64,000 nucleotides of DNA from Parietaria judaica (GCA_954871525.1 OX940863.1:40844501-40908500); one strand, 5' to 3'. Positions 23,317 through 35,180 are shown, counted from the stretch's first letter. Numbers and translations are program-made. The notes: generated by a model from the letters alone, not told the origin.

Positions 23317-25560
23317 TTTTAAAGATATAACATAAAATTTGTTTTCCAAAATTTATAAACTTCATATTTTTAAATACGTTTTCCGCTGAATGGAAGTGCA
23401 TCACTTTATCAATCATCATACTCTATAATACATGTTACGTAATATACCGGTTGTGACGATACAAAAAGAAAAAATAATAATACAATAAAAAATATAATAA
23501 CGCATAAGTTACAAATCTCATTAACTCTATCTTTTTTCTCCATTCATCTTGAATTGGATATTTTTATTATAGCTTGATACTCACACACGAGCTTAATAAA
23601 TTGGATACAAGATTAAACTAACGAACAATAAAATTGAGTAACATGAACTATATCGTATATCCTTCTTTTGTTTAGGAGAAACATAACTGATCTATTAAAA
23701 ATAAGGTTTTGAATCCCTAAGAACGACCATTACAAGCCACTCCGGGCAGAACCGACCAAAAATCTGAAGTCAAAGAAAGGAGTTGTTTTTCAGTTCTGTA
23801 ATTTACCGCCACGTTATAAGTTTATGGTGCCTAACGACACTTTTCTGCCAACACAACCGACTTAACAAGCCTTTCTATGTCCGCTAAGAGCTATTATTAT
23901 AGTACATCTTCTTCAACCAGAACTTACGACGCATAATTCATAGCTCAAGAGCTTTAGTCGTCACATTTTCTTTATCCGAGGATTTATTTATTCATATTAT
24001 ATATTATATATAAAGATCACAATCATAGAGGCTCGTGCATCGAATTCTCCCATACATATGCTCACTTTCAGTCATGAGTCATGAGAGATCCCATGCTTAA
24101 TGATAACCCTCTTTATATTCTCGAGTTGTCTTGTCTTCAAATGCGCATATTACTTATAAAAATAAAAAAATAAAAACTTTTAAAATGGTTTTATAAAATT
24201 TCTACTTAATAGTTAAAGTTGAAGTTTGGTTAGGGTTAAAAGTTGGACACTATTTATCCCATAAAATGGGAATAATAAATTGTCATCACTATTTCATTGA
24301 GATCATGCATGTAGATGGTAATATCTGAAGATTTATTTGAAGAAGGATGACAAGTCGACAGTAATTAAATGACACTAATAATATCCTACTTTTACTATAT
24401 TTTTTTTTTATACAAAAAGTCTAGACATGCTCATTAAAATCTTGAACAAATTTAAAACAAAAAAATTGTCATATCTTTTCTTAACTAATTAAGAGTTCAA
24501 ACTTAGTGACACCGAAAATAATGACAAGCGCGTGTAGTGATTATTATGTGAATAATATAGAAAAAAGTACTATTATGATTTTAACTAAAAACAAATAGTA
24601 TTTCCAAAAGAAAAAAAAAATTGTTTTATGATTAGTCGTGAGACTTATTACTTTTGTGTCCCAGTATTCGGGGTTATAGAGAGAAAAAGATATCATATTG
24701 CCGGTTCTCGATCGGTTCCGATTTCACCCCTAGCAAAAACTTTGATTAATCTCAGATATTTAAATAATAACTAGAATGGGAATGAAATATTTTATATAAC
24801 TTGTCATTCAATACAACACTTTGACATCAAATAAGAAAGGAATCCAATTTACAGAGGCATAAAATTGAAGAAAGAACTTAATCTTCACTTGCACCAATTT
24901 TTTGTTTTTGTTTTTTTTTTTCTGAGAAAGAAACGAAATTAAAAGAAATTGGAATAATTACATATTTGTGTGTGTGACCAATGTAAAAACAAACAGATAA
25001 ATGAAATCAAATTGTATATATTCTGTAATTAAATAGATGATCAGCTTTAAATCAGATGATTAGAGTTAATTAGTAATTATATATGTATTTTATTTCTATC
25101 TAGAAGTTGGAATATTAAAAATGTGAGACAAGATCTGACCTATTACGCCTTTTAAAGGTACCGATACTTGCCTATTCATCTTGCATAAGTTCTTCACTTA
25201 CAACCCTGCATTTTTATTCTCTTACTTTTGCCTCATAAATATTAAATAATTAATAATTAATCATAGAGAATATTGATAACTCTATGAAAATAAAGTTATT
25301 ACACAGTTTTTATGGAATTAATAATTAAAACCTGAACGAAAGATCGATATAAAATTGACAAAATTGTCCAATTAGAGCTAAATTGTGAGTGATTGAACAT
25401 AAATGTGTGACATTGAAAATAAACACACATATTGATTTACATTGACAAAAAGAACTAAATTTATGTGTATTATTACATGATTCTCTCACTTGGGCATTAA
25501 TTAATAATATGTTATGATTGAGCCTTATTAATTGGGCTCAATTACAAGGAAAGATGCTCT
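22806..25560. other. AT-rich intergenic region
   Basis: No gene, RNA or clear transposon recognised. Contains a (TAA)n microsatellite (23259-23314). Confidence 0.55.
23259..23314. repeat. (TAA)n microsatellite
   Basis: About 18 uninterrupted units. The minus-strand frame reading poly-Tyr across it is an artefact. Confidence 0.95.
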
Positions 25561-25579
25561 AATTATACTCTCCTTGTTT

Positions 25580-25805
25580 TTTTTGGGAGAGGGGAATCAG
25601 CTACCAAGAAAAGGGCAGCAGTAGAGAGAAAAAACGAGCTGCAGGAATTGAGAAGGAGCTGGAAAGAAAGAGCTGCAAAAAAGGAGAAGAAGAGCTGCAG
25701 TGAAGGGAGGCAGCTGGAATTTCAAGGCAGAGAACAAACCAAGCAGCTGAGAGAAAGAGGAAAGCAAGGCAGAGAAGGAAGAAGAGAGGAAGGCACAATT
25801 CATCA
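25580..25805. repeat. Purine-rich tract with GAGCTGCA words
   Basis: About 220 bp that are mainly A and G on the plus strand, with AAGAGCTGCA, GAGCTGCAGG and GCAGCTGAGAG repeated. The opposite-strand frames rich in Leu, Ser and Phe are composition artefacts. It precedes an LTR-like block and may be an old retroelement promoter or leader. Confidence 0.5.
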
Positions 25806-26650
25806 TTTTGAACACATTTGATCATCCTAATTCGGTTGGATGAGTTGTATCTTGAACCAATCTTTATTTTGTGTTTATTGTTATCATAACATGAACTAAT
25901 TTCCTAAGATTGGGTGATTGATGAACTAAGGGTTTTGATGAATTATTGTTTGTGATGGAATTTTGTACTTTCTTAGTTCCTGATTGAATGCTTAATTTGT
26001 CATAATTCTATTTCTTGTTTCAACTTAATAGAATTTCAGATTAAATTTCTATTGGAAAATATGAATTGAATTGGAAATACAACCTTGATACATGTATAAT
26101 CTCGTGACTTCGTTCATAGGATTGAGATGAGTATAGGAATATATTAATCTCCGTGTAGGTCGTGAAATTGGAACTTAATTTTAACCGGTAAAGTAGTCTT
26201 ATCATAGGAATATGAATGATTAGTTTACAATCGGTTTTCAAACGGAAGTTCGGAAGAACATACGTGATTGTCGTTTTTCAGATCACTAATAAAATGCAAT
26301 AGCATTCCTGTCGCATTCGATAATTCGTAAAAAAAACCCGTTTCCTCTCATCATTTATCAAATTACTTGCCTCCCCTGTTCCGAATATCTTTATAATTAG
26401 CAGTTTGAATATCAATTTAGTTTACAATTTGAATGGATCTTGATTTTACAACAATTTTTCATGATATGTTATTTTATTTTATAACTCGCAATTAAATACG
26501 AAAATTGACTTAGTCTTCGTGGGATCGATCTTTGTGCCTTGCACAATGTATTACTTGTCGACACGTGCACTTGCGTAAAATTGCATATACGTTTTGCAAC
26601 CGACAAATATCCTCTCAAAACGTATTTTCTTTTTAATAAGCTCAGTTGGG
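25806..26650 (+). mobile_element. Decayed LTR-like or retroelement remnant
   Basis: A phrase near the end (CGTGGGATCGATCTTTGTGC, then GACACGTGCACTTGCG and ACGTTTTGCAACCGAC) is reminiscent of the 3' part of Athila/Tat-type Gypsy LTRs running into their primer site. No partner LTR or coding sequence was found. Identification is weak. Confidence 0.25.
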
Positions 26651-27315
26651 TTCTACAGTCAACTCCATAATAGTCAATGTCCCACTTATCGGTATGATCT
26701 TGTAAATTTAATCCATTGGCGATTAATATCTTATTCTGTTGACAGATCAATACCTTAATGAGTATGTTAAATTAGTATTTGTTTTCAATATTTGATTGCA
26801 AAAGTATACGTGTTTTACAATTCCTTTGTTTTTTAAAAAGGTACGTTTGTTTATATTTTGTTGACATATTTCATTTTTTTTTAATGGAGTGGCACTGTAT
26901 TTTATGCCGTATATTTTACCGTTACAAAGTTCTTATATTATACGTAAAAGTGTCACATTACAGAATTGTTATATACCAATTTAATATCGAAAATCTAAAT
27001 TATCTATGGATTTATCTGCCATGCTTCCGCCGTTAAATCTATAATATAAAGTTTAAACTGCACTACGTGTAAAACATATGTACTTCTCCACTGCCAATAG
27101 CCAATATTATTTATCCGAGTATATATATTCATATAGCGAGAATAACAATATATAAATATATATATATATATATATATCGCGAGAATTGGATTTAGATTCT
27201 ATATATAAGGGAGATATATCACATAGAAAATGTCAATAGGTCATAGGTTCGGTTTTCAAAAGAATTTTCTCATTCACATTGAGTCACTTTACGTGCTAGA
27301 TCTGTATGCATGCAA

Positions 27316-27371
<56 letters not shown>

Positions 27372-27447
27372 ATATGGAATGGTACTTTCAACCGTCAATT
27401 TTTATAATATGTGACATAACAATACACAAGGATATGCTTACAAGGCG
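26651..27447. other. AT-rich intergenic region
   Basis: No gene recognised. A (TA)n microsatellite occupies about 27318-27369, and a shorter one about 27155-27177. Confidence 0.55.
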
Positions 27448-27452
27448 TACAT

Positions 27453-27935
27453 TGTGACTTTAAGCTTGACTTGGCTCAACCCCTAACAGAGATCTCCCTA
27501 GCAGAGATTTCCCCTACCAGGAGTGCCCCCGGGGTAGAAGTGGCTCCCTAGCAGAAGAGCCCCAAGCAGGAATACACCCTAGCAGCCTTGCTCACCCAAC
27601 CAGAAGTCATCGGAACTCATTCTAGAAGGTGCCAAACTTGAGAAGCAAGTTTGGAGATTTGATTCGATTTGGTTTCCTGATTCTGTTAGGATTCGAATGT
27701 AAATTGTAAAGATTTGATTGAGTCTATTTTAGGAAGTTTAGCTAGGGTTTCGTTTTTCTGGTCTCCCATAAATACTTGTGTTAGTGTTTATTAAAAAAAA
27801 AAAAAAAACTCCTCTTTTGTAATTTTTGCCCTTCAAATTAATCAACGAGAAAATTCTCCCAAGTTCTTTTTTCTTTGTTCTTGCTCTTCGCGTGTTATTC
27901 TTTGGTTGCAGATCCTTTCCCATTGGGAACCAACA
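27453..27935 (+). mobile_element. 5' LTR of Copia-1
   Basis: TGTGACTTTAAGCTTGACTTGG ... AACCAACA. Has repeated CCCTAGCAGA and CCCCTACCAGGAG words at its start, a TATA-like CATAAATACTTG (about 27768-27779) and an A-rich run at 27793. Pairs with 42510-42983. Confidence 0.92.
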
Positions 27936-27936
27936 A

Positions 27937-27949
27937 TTGGTATCAGAGC
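27937..27949 (+). promoter_or_regulatory. Primer-binding site of Copia-1
   Basis: TTGGTATCAGAGC directly after the 5' LTR; initiator Met-tRNA type. Confidence 0.93.
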
Positions 27950-27965
27950 ATAGGTGCCAAAGAAG

Positions 27966-29011
27966 ATGTCCTCACCAAGCAAGTCCACCGGAGGAGAGCT
28001 GACGACGGTGACAAAGATCGGATCAAAGGAAGGGAATGTGACGCTCCATTACCCGATGCTCACGAATAACAATTACTCGGTGTGGGCGTTGAAGATGCGA
28101 GTGAACTTGTAGGCACAAGGAGTTTGGGAGGCTATGGAAGGCAGCGATGTCGAAAGGCGCAAGGAGAGGATGGCACTCGCCGCCATCTACCAAGGAGTTC
28201 CAGAAGATGTTCTTCTCATGCTCGCCGAGAAGGATTCCGCGAAGGAAGTATGGAAAACTCTTCAGACCATGCACATGGGCGCAGATCGCGTCAAGGAGGC
28301 AAATGTCCAGACCTTGAATAGTGAGCTCGAGGTTATAAGGATGAGGGAGAGTGAATCAATTGATGATTTAGCTATGCGGCTCACGTCCATTGTGACCGGC
28401 ATACGCTCGCTGGGAGATAAGGTGGAGGAGAGCACCGTCATCAAGAAGTTTCTCCGAGCAATGCCTCACAAGTACATGCATATCGTGACATCGATTGAGC
28501 AATTCGGTGACCTCAAGACCATGACGGTCGAGGAGGTTGTTGGTCGCCTCAAAGCCCACGAGGAGAGACTTCGAGGTTACAGTGATAGAGAAGAGGAGAA
28601 GCACCTCCTGCTCACGCATGAAGAGTGGACGGCTAGACAGAAGAAAAGTGGGGGAGCAGACTTTTATTCTAGCTCCTCTGGTCGGAGTAGCTACAGCGGA
28701 GACAGTCGAGGACGTGGTAGAGGTCGTGGACGAGGTCGAGACATGCGAGGTCGCGGCAGTGGTGCACCCCGTCCGGAAAGCACGACCAGGAGATACAAGA
28801 GCACAGTGAAGTGCTATAATTGTTAGAAGCTTGGGCACTTTGCTTCAGAGTGCCGCAGCAGAAACCAAGGCGAGGAAGCGAATCTGACGAGATTCCACGA
28901 AGACCAGCCAACGTTGATGTTTCCCGAACAGGAGGTGAGCCTGGACGGACAAGAAGACAAGGAGTCGATCCTCGTAGGCGAGAGAGAGTAGACCTGCTCA
29001 GAGAGCAGGGA
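27966..29011 (+). pseudogene. Copia-1 gag, with internal stops
   Basis: Gag-like capsid gene starting at the ATG at 27966 (MSSPSKSTGGELTTV), about 30 nt after the primer site. It has a capsid region (NNNYSVWALKMRVNL; SESIDDLAMRLTSIV; FLRAMPHKYMHIVTSIEQFG), an RG-rich basic stretch (RGRGRGRGRGRDMRGRG) and a zinc knuckle CYNC-x-KLGHFASEC. Stops lie at 28110 (TAG), inside the knuckle at 28824 (TAG) and at 28989 (TAG). Element B is inserted right after, at 29017. Confidence 0.85.
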
Positions 29012-29016
29012 GCAAC
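29012..29016. repeat. Target-site duplication of element B (left)
   Basis: GCAAC here, GGAAC at 39142-39146: 4 of 5 match. The right end of element B itself reads CCAATA instead of CCAACA, so this junction has mutated. Confidence 0.6.
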
Positions 29017-31758
29017 TGTTGGAAATCATGTCTCAGATTCCATGAAAATTATCATGAATTGTACCTCCGAACCGTCCGGGTAACATTTAAAAATTAATTT
29101 AAAAAGCAGAATAACTTGTTATCCGTCCAACGGTCCGGATATCGGATAATAACCATTTACAAGATGTGATAAATATATTATGTAATTTAATATAAATAAA
29201 TCATTATTAATATAATCATAATAGGAAATAAATAGAAAGCAGTAAATGGTTGCATTTATTAACCCAATGCATAAGGCCGTACCTCTATTGACGACTTCCG
29301 GCTGCGCGTTCTGAATCGGGTAGGGCTCCGCCGGTGCTGAGGGAAACTCCCGTGATCTTCCGGGATATTCTCCTGGAATCCTCGTACCGAAGCGTGGGCT
29401 TCGCCGGCAGGACTCCGTCGCAAAATTTAAACTGATGGTTCTTTTTAAGCTTCTGGAGAACTAAGTCTCTTAAGCCGAACCAGAAAGAGAGATCAGAGAG
29501 AAAATTCGCAGACCCTAAAGGAGAGGGAAAGTTCGAATTTTTCTCTGGGGAAAGGTGTGTAAAATGTGTATAATGAGCCTCCTATTTATAGGCTCAAACC
29601 GTAACCGAATTGGAGAAATTCCCTCTCAACTTTTCGAATTTCATTTATTAAATATAATTAATTATCTCAATCCAATGGTCCAGATTTAATCTCATCTGAA
29701 TCCAATGGATATAATTAATTAGGGATTTAATTAAATAAGAAAGATTAGGATAAAATAAAAAATCCAATCTTATCTTCTTATCTTTATAAATTCGAATTAT
29801 ATATATATATATATATATTAAAATTCGAATTATCATTGTCTAGATCTAACGGTTGAGATAAATCTTTAAACCGATCTAATGGATCAAATTAGTTTAGGAT
29901 AAAATCAAATATAAAAAGATTTAATAAAAACAATTTCGAATTTATCCTTTAACTATAATTCGAAAATAATATAATTATATATAATTAATTAATTTCCAAT
30001 CCAACGGTAAAGATTAAATCTTAGACCGATCTAACGGATATAATTAATTAATCAAATTCGAAAAATGAAACTTGATCACCAAGTCATTAAATTCGAATTC
30101 ATCAATATCCTAATCCAACGGTTGATATTAAATCATAACCGATCCAATGGATTAAATTGATTTTAGGGTTTTTCTCAAATACCAAAAATTTTGGTACTTT
30201 TGCCGCAATTATGGAAAGACCAAAGTCTATTTATTCGAATGTGAATGGATCCACATTCCAAAAGCCCAATTCGATTTCTACACTATAATATATTTAAAAT
30301 ATATTATTTTTCATATTAATATAAATCTATTAATTATTGAATAATTATTAATAATACATTAATAATAAAATTCGAATAATTAAATTATATTAATATTCTC
30401 TGATCTCAATATCACACATTTAAATGTCATGGTGACACACCATCATTTAAATTCGTGACATGTGATTTAATTTCATAGTTTACCGAAACGATCACAAACT
30501 TAGAAATTCTCTAAATCACAAACCGTACGTCGAAACGACTCGGTTCAAAAAGAAAAGTTGCTTAGAATTTAATTTCCAACAACTTTGATGTGACAGAAAA
30601 TCCAAATTCTACTTTCTTTTGTCAGCTAATTTCGGTTACCAAGATATGGTACTTTTGCCACGCTACTGATAAAACTATCTGATGTCTGTCACAGACTTCA
30701 GTTTTATGAGTCTTGCCAAATGATATTAAAAACATTTCAATGTTTTTTATCACGTACGTATCATCCGTTATGGAGCTATCCTGGGGACCATGGACCCTTA
30801 TCACTTAAGCTCCAACGAACTGCTAGTTGTTCGTCAAACCTCGAAGTGATTCCACAATAGACCCAAGGCTGCACTCTTTAGTGATACGATATATATTATT
30901 CCCTTTATAACAGCAGGGTGTCCATTGATACAATCAAATTCGGGTTATTGATCTTTCACTTGATGCTCCACACACGAGCAGGCGTTTTCTACCGTTATGC
31001 CCCTCATTGCATTTTCATTCTTGACTCAGTCAGTAATATTATGAGTAACCCACTTATGGTTTCGATTCATAAGTTGCGCACGGGTACCTCTCACTTCTCA
31101 CCACCGACAATCAAGGGAATCATCATGACTCTGAAGAGAGCTGTGTGATGCCCATGTCTATGACCAAGCTACCCTTACTGCTGACTATCATGTTCCCAAA
31201 ATAATAGTGTTGGGAACAACAGTAATATATTGTGTTCTTTAACGGTTAAATCAAAGAACAATCAAGCCAGCAGCTTAGACTCAAGATCACTCAGGACTTA
31301 GATCGAATATCCATTTGATCATCTACTAGTGACTCAACTCCAAGTTATCAGTGACGGTCTTATATGATAACTTCCGGAGTTTAAGTCAGGTCCAGTCCAG
31401 TATGAAGACACTTCATACTTAATGCACTTCTAGTGAGTGTGACACACACAAAATCTAGAATAGGATTGTCACTTAGTCACATTAATGACCTTGTACGATT
31501 AATGGGCTCCCACCCAGTTAATCAGGTCACAGACATTTTAAGTTCATTTATTATGATTATTAATTCTTCTTCACATTGACTCTGTTGTGATAATAATTCA
31601 TAATTGCATCCTTTATGAACTAAGGATCAAACATTCTATTTTACTCTATCAGAAATTATAATAAGATTATCATAATAAGCATCATCTTTATTCAACGACT
31701 TGTCATAATATTTTACAAATGGATAAAATATCTTGTTTAAGGACACATATGTCCAACA
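29017..31758 (-). mobile_element. 3' LTR of element B
   Basis: Plus-strand ends TGTTGGAAATCATGTC and ACACATATGTCCAACA. Contains a palindromic TATA-like CCTATTTATAGG (29581-29592) that serves the minus strand. It also holds many CCAACGGT/CCAATGGA words and a (TA)n tract (about 29798-29818). Confidence 0.88.
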
Positions 31759-31773
31759 ATCTCCCACTTGTAC

Positions 31774-32781
31774 TTAAAGAAGATGACCCATGTCTTTCAG
31801 ACCCATACTCTCCAGATGCCTCCTGAATATTTTCTCTGGCAACATCTTGGTGAATGGATCAGTCAGATTGTCTTCCGAAGCTATTTTGACAACCCGTACA
31901 TCGCCTCGACGTACTATCTCTCTAATGAGATGGTATTTTCTCTCTATATGTTTTGCCTTGTTATGGTCTCTGGGCTCTTTAGAATTTGCCACCGCACCAC
32001 TGTTGTCACAGTATAATGTTTGGGGCCCATCTACATCTGGAACAACTCCCAGTTCTATGTAGAAATTCTTGAGCCAAACTGATTCTTTGGCTGCCTCACA
32101 AGCTGCCACATATTCATCTTCCATTGTGGAATCCGCGATACAGGATTGCTTTACGCTTCTACAGAATATCGCTCCACCAGCAAGGGTGAACACTGCTCCC
32201 GACGTCGATTTTCTCGCGTCTTTATCAGACATAAAGTCTGAATCAGTGTAACCTAGTGGATTCAGTTCTGATCCTGAAAACACTAACATATAGTCTCTCG
32301 TTCTCCGAAGATACTTGAGAATGTTCTTAACTGCTGTCCAGTGAGCCATACCAGGGTTGGATTGGTATTTGCTAACAATTCCCACAGCGTAACAGATGTC
32401 TGGCCTAGTACACTGCATAACGTACATCAGACTTCCCACTGCTAAAGCATAGGGTACTCTCCTCATCTCATCTTGCTCTTCCGGAGAAGTAGGGCATTGT
32501 TTCCTGTTAAGGAACACTTCATGCCTGGTCGGTAAATTACCTCCCTTGGAGTTTGCCATTGCAAAACGATCAAGCACCTTATCAATGTAAGTTGCTTGTG
32601 ATAAGGCTAGAAGCCTGTTGCTGCGATCCCTGAAGATACGGATGCCAAGAACATAACTGGCTTCTCCCATGTCCTTCATTTGGAATTGCGTAGATAGCCA
32701 CGGTTTCACGTCCGATAGCCTCTTCACACTGTTTCCAATGAGAAGAATATCGTTGACGTATAGAACAAGAAATATTTCCAC
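31774..32781 (-). pseudogene. Element B reverse transcriptase C-terminus and RNase H
   Basis: A 335-codon open frame. It starts at the RT catalytic box, which reads FLVLYVNDILL: the usual YVDD has Asn for the first Asp. RT thumb follows (MKDMGEASYVLGIRIFRD), then CTRPDICYAVGIVSKY, and RNase H (GYTDSDF as first Asp, DSTMEDEYVAACEA, LYCDNSGAVA, KHIERKYHLIRE, TDPFTKMLP). It ends at the polypurine region. It is the longest intact part of this element. It is listed as a pseudogene because it lacks a start of its own and the upstream RT is out of frame. Confidence 0.87.
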
Positions 32782-32888
32782 GGTTTCATCATTAAGTTTA
32801 TATATGCAGGCCTCAGTGATGTTCTGTATGAATCCATAGGATTTGATGGTTTCATCAAACCTTAGATTCCAGGATCTAGAAGCTTACT

Positions 32889-33536
32889 TCAATCCATAAT
32901 GGATTTGATAAGTCTGCAAACTTTCCCTTCTTGACCCTTCTGCACGAACCCTTCTGGTTGGTCCATATAGATGTTCTCGTCAATGTACCCGTTCAGGAAT
33001 GCGGTTTTGACATCCATCTGCCAAATCTCGTAATTGAGACTACAGGCTATGGCCATGAGAATCCGGATGGACTTATACTTAGCGACTGGAGCGAAGGTCT
33101 CATCGAAATCAATACCTTCCCTCTGGGTAAAACCCTTAGCCACTAGTCTAGCCTTGAAGGTTTTAACCTTCCTGTCCACTCCTCTCTTTCGCTTGTATAC
33201 CCACTTACAGCCAATGGTTTTGAAGCCATCTGGTAAGTCTACAAGTTCCCATACTTCATTAGAATCCATTGATTCTATCTCTTGGTTCATGGCTTCCTGC
33301 TATTCTCCCTTATCAGGATCCAACATAGCTTGCTCATAGCCTATAGGATCTTCAACACTAGTGTTTGTAACAGCTAGGTAAAATTCCAACTGGGTATGTT
33401 CGTAGCGCTCAACAGGTGTTTTGAACCTCCCACTACGTCTGAGTACCCCTTGGTTATGATTTGGGACCGTGGTTTCCGCACTCTCTTCGACAACAGGCAC
33501 TGTTATCGGCGTTGTGACTTTGTCACAAGATCCCAT
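32889..33536 (-). pseudogene. Element B reverse transcriptase N-terminus
   Basis: Reads ...VLRRSGRFKTPVERYEH, a stop near 33300, then the RT start (SNEVWELVDLPDGFKTIGCK, KARLVAKGFTQREGIDF, FAPVAKYKSIRILMAIA, MDVKTAFLNG, YMDQPEGFV). It breaks near 32889, about 100 bp before the YVND box. The usual integrase in front of it is absent: only a short linker (MGSCDKVTTPITVPVVEES) precedes it. Confidence 0.83.
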
Positions 33537-33842
33537 TTGTGAATAATTTCCTCTAATTTCATTCTCTATTAACCATCATGATTAAAACTGATATTTGATT
33601 TAATTAAATCAATTAGAGCAATTAAAGACTATAGATGAAACAAAAATAACTGTCACTATATTTATCTGGATATTGTAAAATAATTCGAAACATATAAAAC
33701 CTTTATTAATTAAGAATTATTCCATGCAATCAATATCCAAAATAAATAAATCGAGATCTTAACAATGCAAAATTAGTGATAACAATAAACTTAAATCTAA
33801 TGTAAACATAAAGCATGCTTCCTTCTTCGAGACACTCGAGTA

Positions 33843-34726
33843 CTAGCCGCTTTCGTTCTCTGCTGAGTTCTCATCAACAGAGCTCCTGCTGAATCCTGAA
33901 AAGAAAATAAACAAGCGCTAGTATTTTAATCTATGGATCTGATATTTGAATCTCTCCAATAAAAACTAATTTCGGGGTTAACAGAAGAGTCATTACCTCT
34001 CCAAGCCCCCAGATGTTCTAGGCACATCGTGTGCCCCTTTGCTCTTGGTTTGAGCCAGCATTCAATGCATAAAGCTCCATTTCCATTTTTCTTCTTAGCA
34101 GAAGCAACTTCTGTAAAGAAAAACGTTTGCAATGTTTAGAATTTTAATCTATGGATCTGAGATTTGAATCTCTCCAATAAAAAACTAATTTTGTATTCAG
34201 AAAAGGTCTTACCCTTTTGTGAACTGATGTGGAGTCTGCATCGCAGCTGACCTGGCACTCTCTTCCTTGTTCCACATTGGAAGCACATTGCAGATAAACC
34301 AACTTTTCTTTCTTTTCTTCCGGGTTCAGCTTTCGATTCAGTCTTTCGGTTGTTATCTTTTTCCATTGCTTGAGTGACAAGAGCCGTTACTTTGTTCACC
34401 TTTTTCATTAGTCTCTCAATTTCACCTATCGAGGCTTTGAGTACCGAATCTTTGAAGGATTGACTCTTGTTTGGATACTGGTCTAATAAGAAACTGAGTA
34501 ACTCATATTCATTATCAGACTTGAACCAAGCACTACCTTCTTCAAATATCGGTAGCTCAAACTCAGATGGAGGACCAGAGTTGACCGAATCTTTTTCATC
34601 ATCCGTGACATTAATAGCTTTAGACATTTTAACTGGCATTGAAAAAGAAACTTATTAAACTTTATTATAGGTAGAATATTTTTGAAAAAAAATATTTTAT
34701 TTGAAATAGTTACCTGATGCAAACAT
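33843..34726 (-). CDS. Unknown four-exon gene carried in element B; two CX2CX11CX2H motifs, 199 aa
   Basis: Not a protein I recognise. Predicted exons (minus): 34726-34714, 34632-34213, 34110-33997, 33895-33843. They sum to exactly 600 nt with one open frame. All three introns are phase 1 with good ends: ATCAG/GTAACT, AAAGG/GTAAGA, GAGAG/GTAATG donors and GCCAG, TTTACAG, TTTTCAG acceptors. The protein has an acidic N-terminus (residues 14-55), a helical, possibly coiled-coil stretch (about 64-96) and a Lys/Arg-rich linker (100-115). Two metal-site-like motifs have identical spacing: C121, C124, C136, H139 and C159, C162, C174, H177. The second motif is one whole 114-nt exon. The introns after each motif share about 50 bp, so exon plus intron was duplicated in tandem. 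It lies in sense with element B between the leader and RT, where gag should be. It could be a captured host gene or an element-specific accessory gene. Exon 1 (13 nt) is the least certain. Confidence 0.6.
33950..34190 (-). repeat. Duplicated exon-intron unit in the cargo gene
   Basis: AATCTATGGATCTGATATTTGAATCTCTCCAATAAAA-type sequence appears twice (about 33931-33972 and 34145-34188, plus-strand reading), each time just downstream of a CX2CX11CX2H exon. The period is about 215 bp. The duplicate covers exon and intron. Confidence 0.75.
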
Positions 34727-34795
34727 GTTCTGGGAAAACGTTAAATAAACCCTTTAACTATTTCGTGATAATTTAACCGACTGTACACGTCGTTG

Positions 34796-35180
34796 CCGTC
34801 CTTAGTTACATGGTCACTCTAGGGTGACTCGCGGTATCAACCGTGTAGTTTGGTTAAACTAAGTTTTAGTCATAAACTTAATTAATATTCATAACAAGAA
34901 CTACCAAAGTTCTCTATGATTATTAACTATCACCATAGACGGTCGGGAAGCACCAACTTCCGTGCAAGCTTAACCCATTATTTTCGGTTCGCGGGATCCT
35001 CTTGGAAACGTCGTCCTTAGGGAATGGTCACTCTAGGGTGACTCGCGGTCCATTTCCAAGATTCCTCCGTCCCCATATTTTTTTGGAACTATCACGGTGC
35101 AAACCTTCCACAAGCACACCTTCCTTAGGGAATTGACACACTAGGGTGACTCGAGGCAGTGTGGTTAGCAGACCTTGTGA
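34796..35180. repeat. Three dispersed hairpin repeats in element B leader
   Basis: GGTCACTCTAGGGTGACTCG occurs at about 34810 and 35027, and a variant CACACTAGGGTGACTCGAGG at about 35139. Each has a 5-bp stem GTCAC/GTGAC around a CTAGG loop and is preceded by TCCTTAG. Spacings are about 215 and 110 bp. Function unknown; structured leader RNA is one possibility. Confidence 0.7.

Noticed and set aside
23167..23349. Poly-Tyr frame
   Set aside because: Reads a (TAA)n microsatellite.
25597..25825. Minus-strand frames rich in Leu, Phe, Ser resembling a signal peptide or membrane protein
   Set aside because: Reverse reading of a purine-rich tract; composition alone explains it.
28134..28826. Treating the 230-codon frame as an independent host gene
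   Set aside because: It is Copia gag: primer site and LTR upstream, zinc knuckle at its end, and matching the gag C-terminus of Copia-3.
30622..31148. Frames repeated at 30622-30804, 38005-38187, 30918-31148, 38301-38546 and 47309-47539
   Set aside because: Same position in several family-B LTRs, with frame length varying; LTR sequence, not genes.
31768..32251. Plus-strand frames opposite the element B RNase H
   Set aside because: Shadow frames of the minus-strand pol, which has clear RT and RNase H motifs.
34136..34212. Read-through end of the 167-codon frame as the true end of the cargo protein
   Set aside because: The tail lies in a sequence duplicated after the next exon and starts with a strong GTAAGA donor; splicing gives a consistent 600-nt frame.
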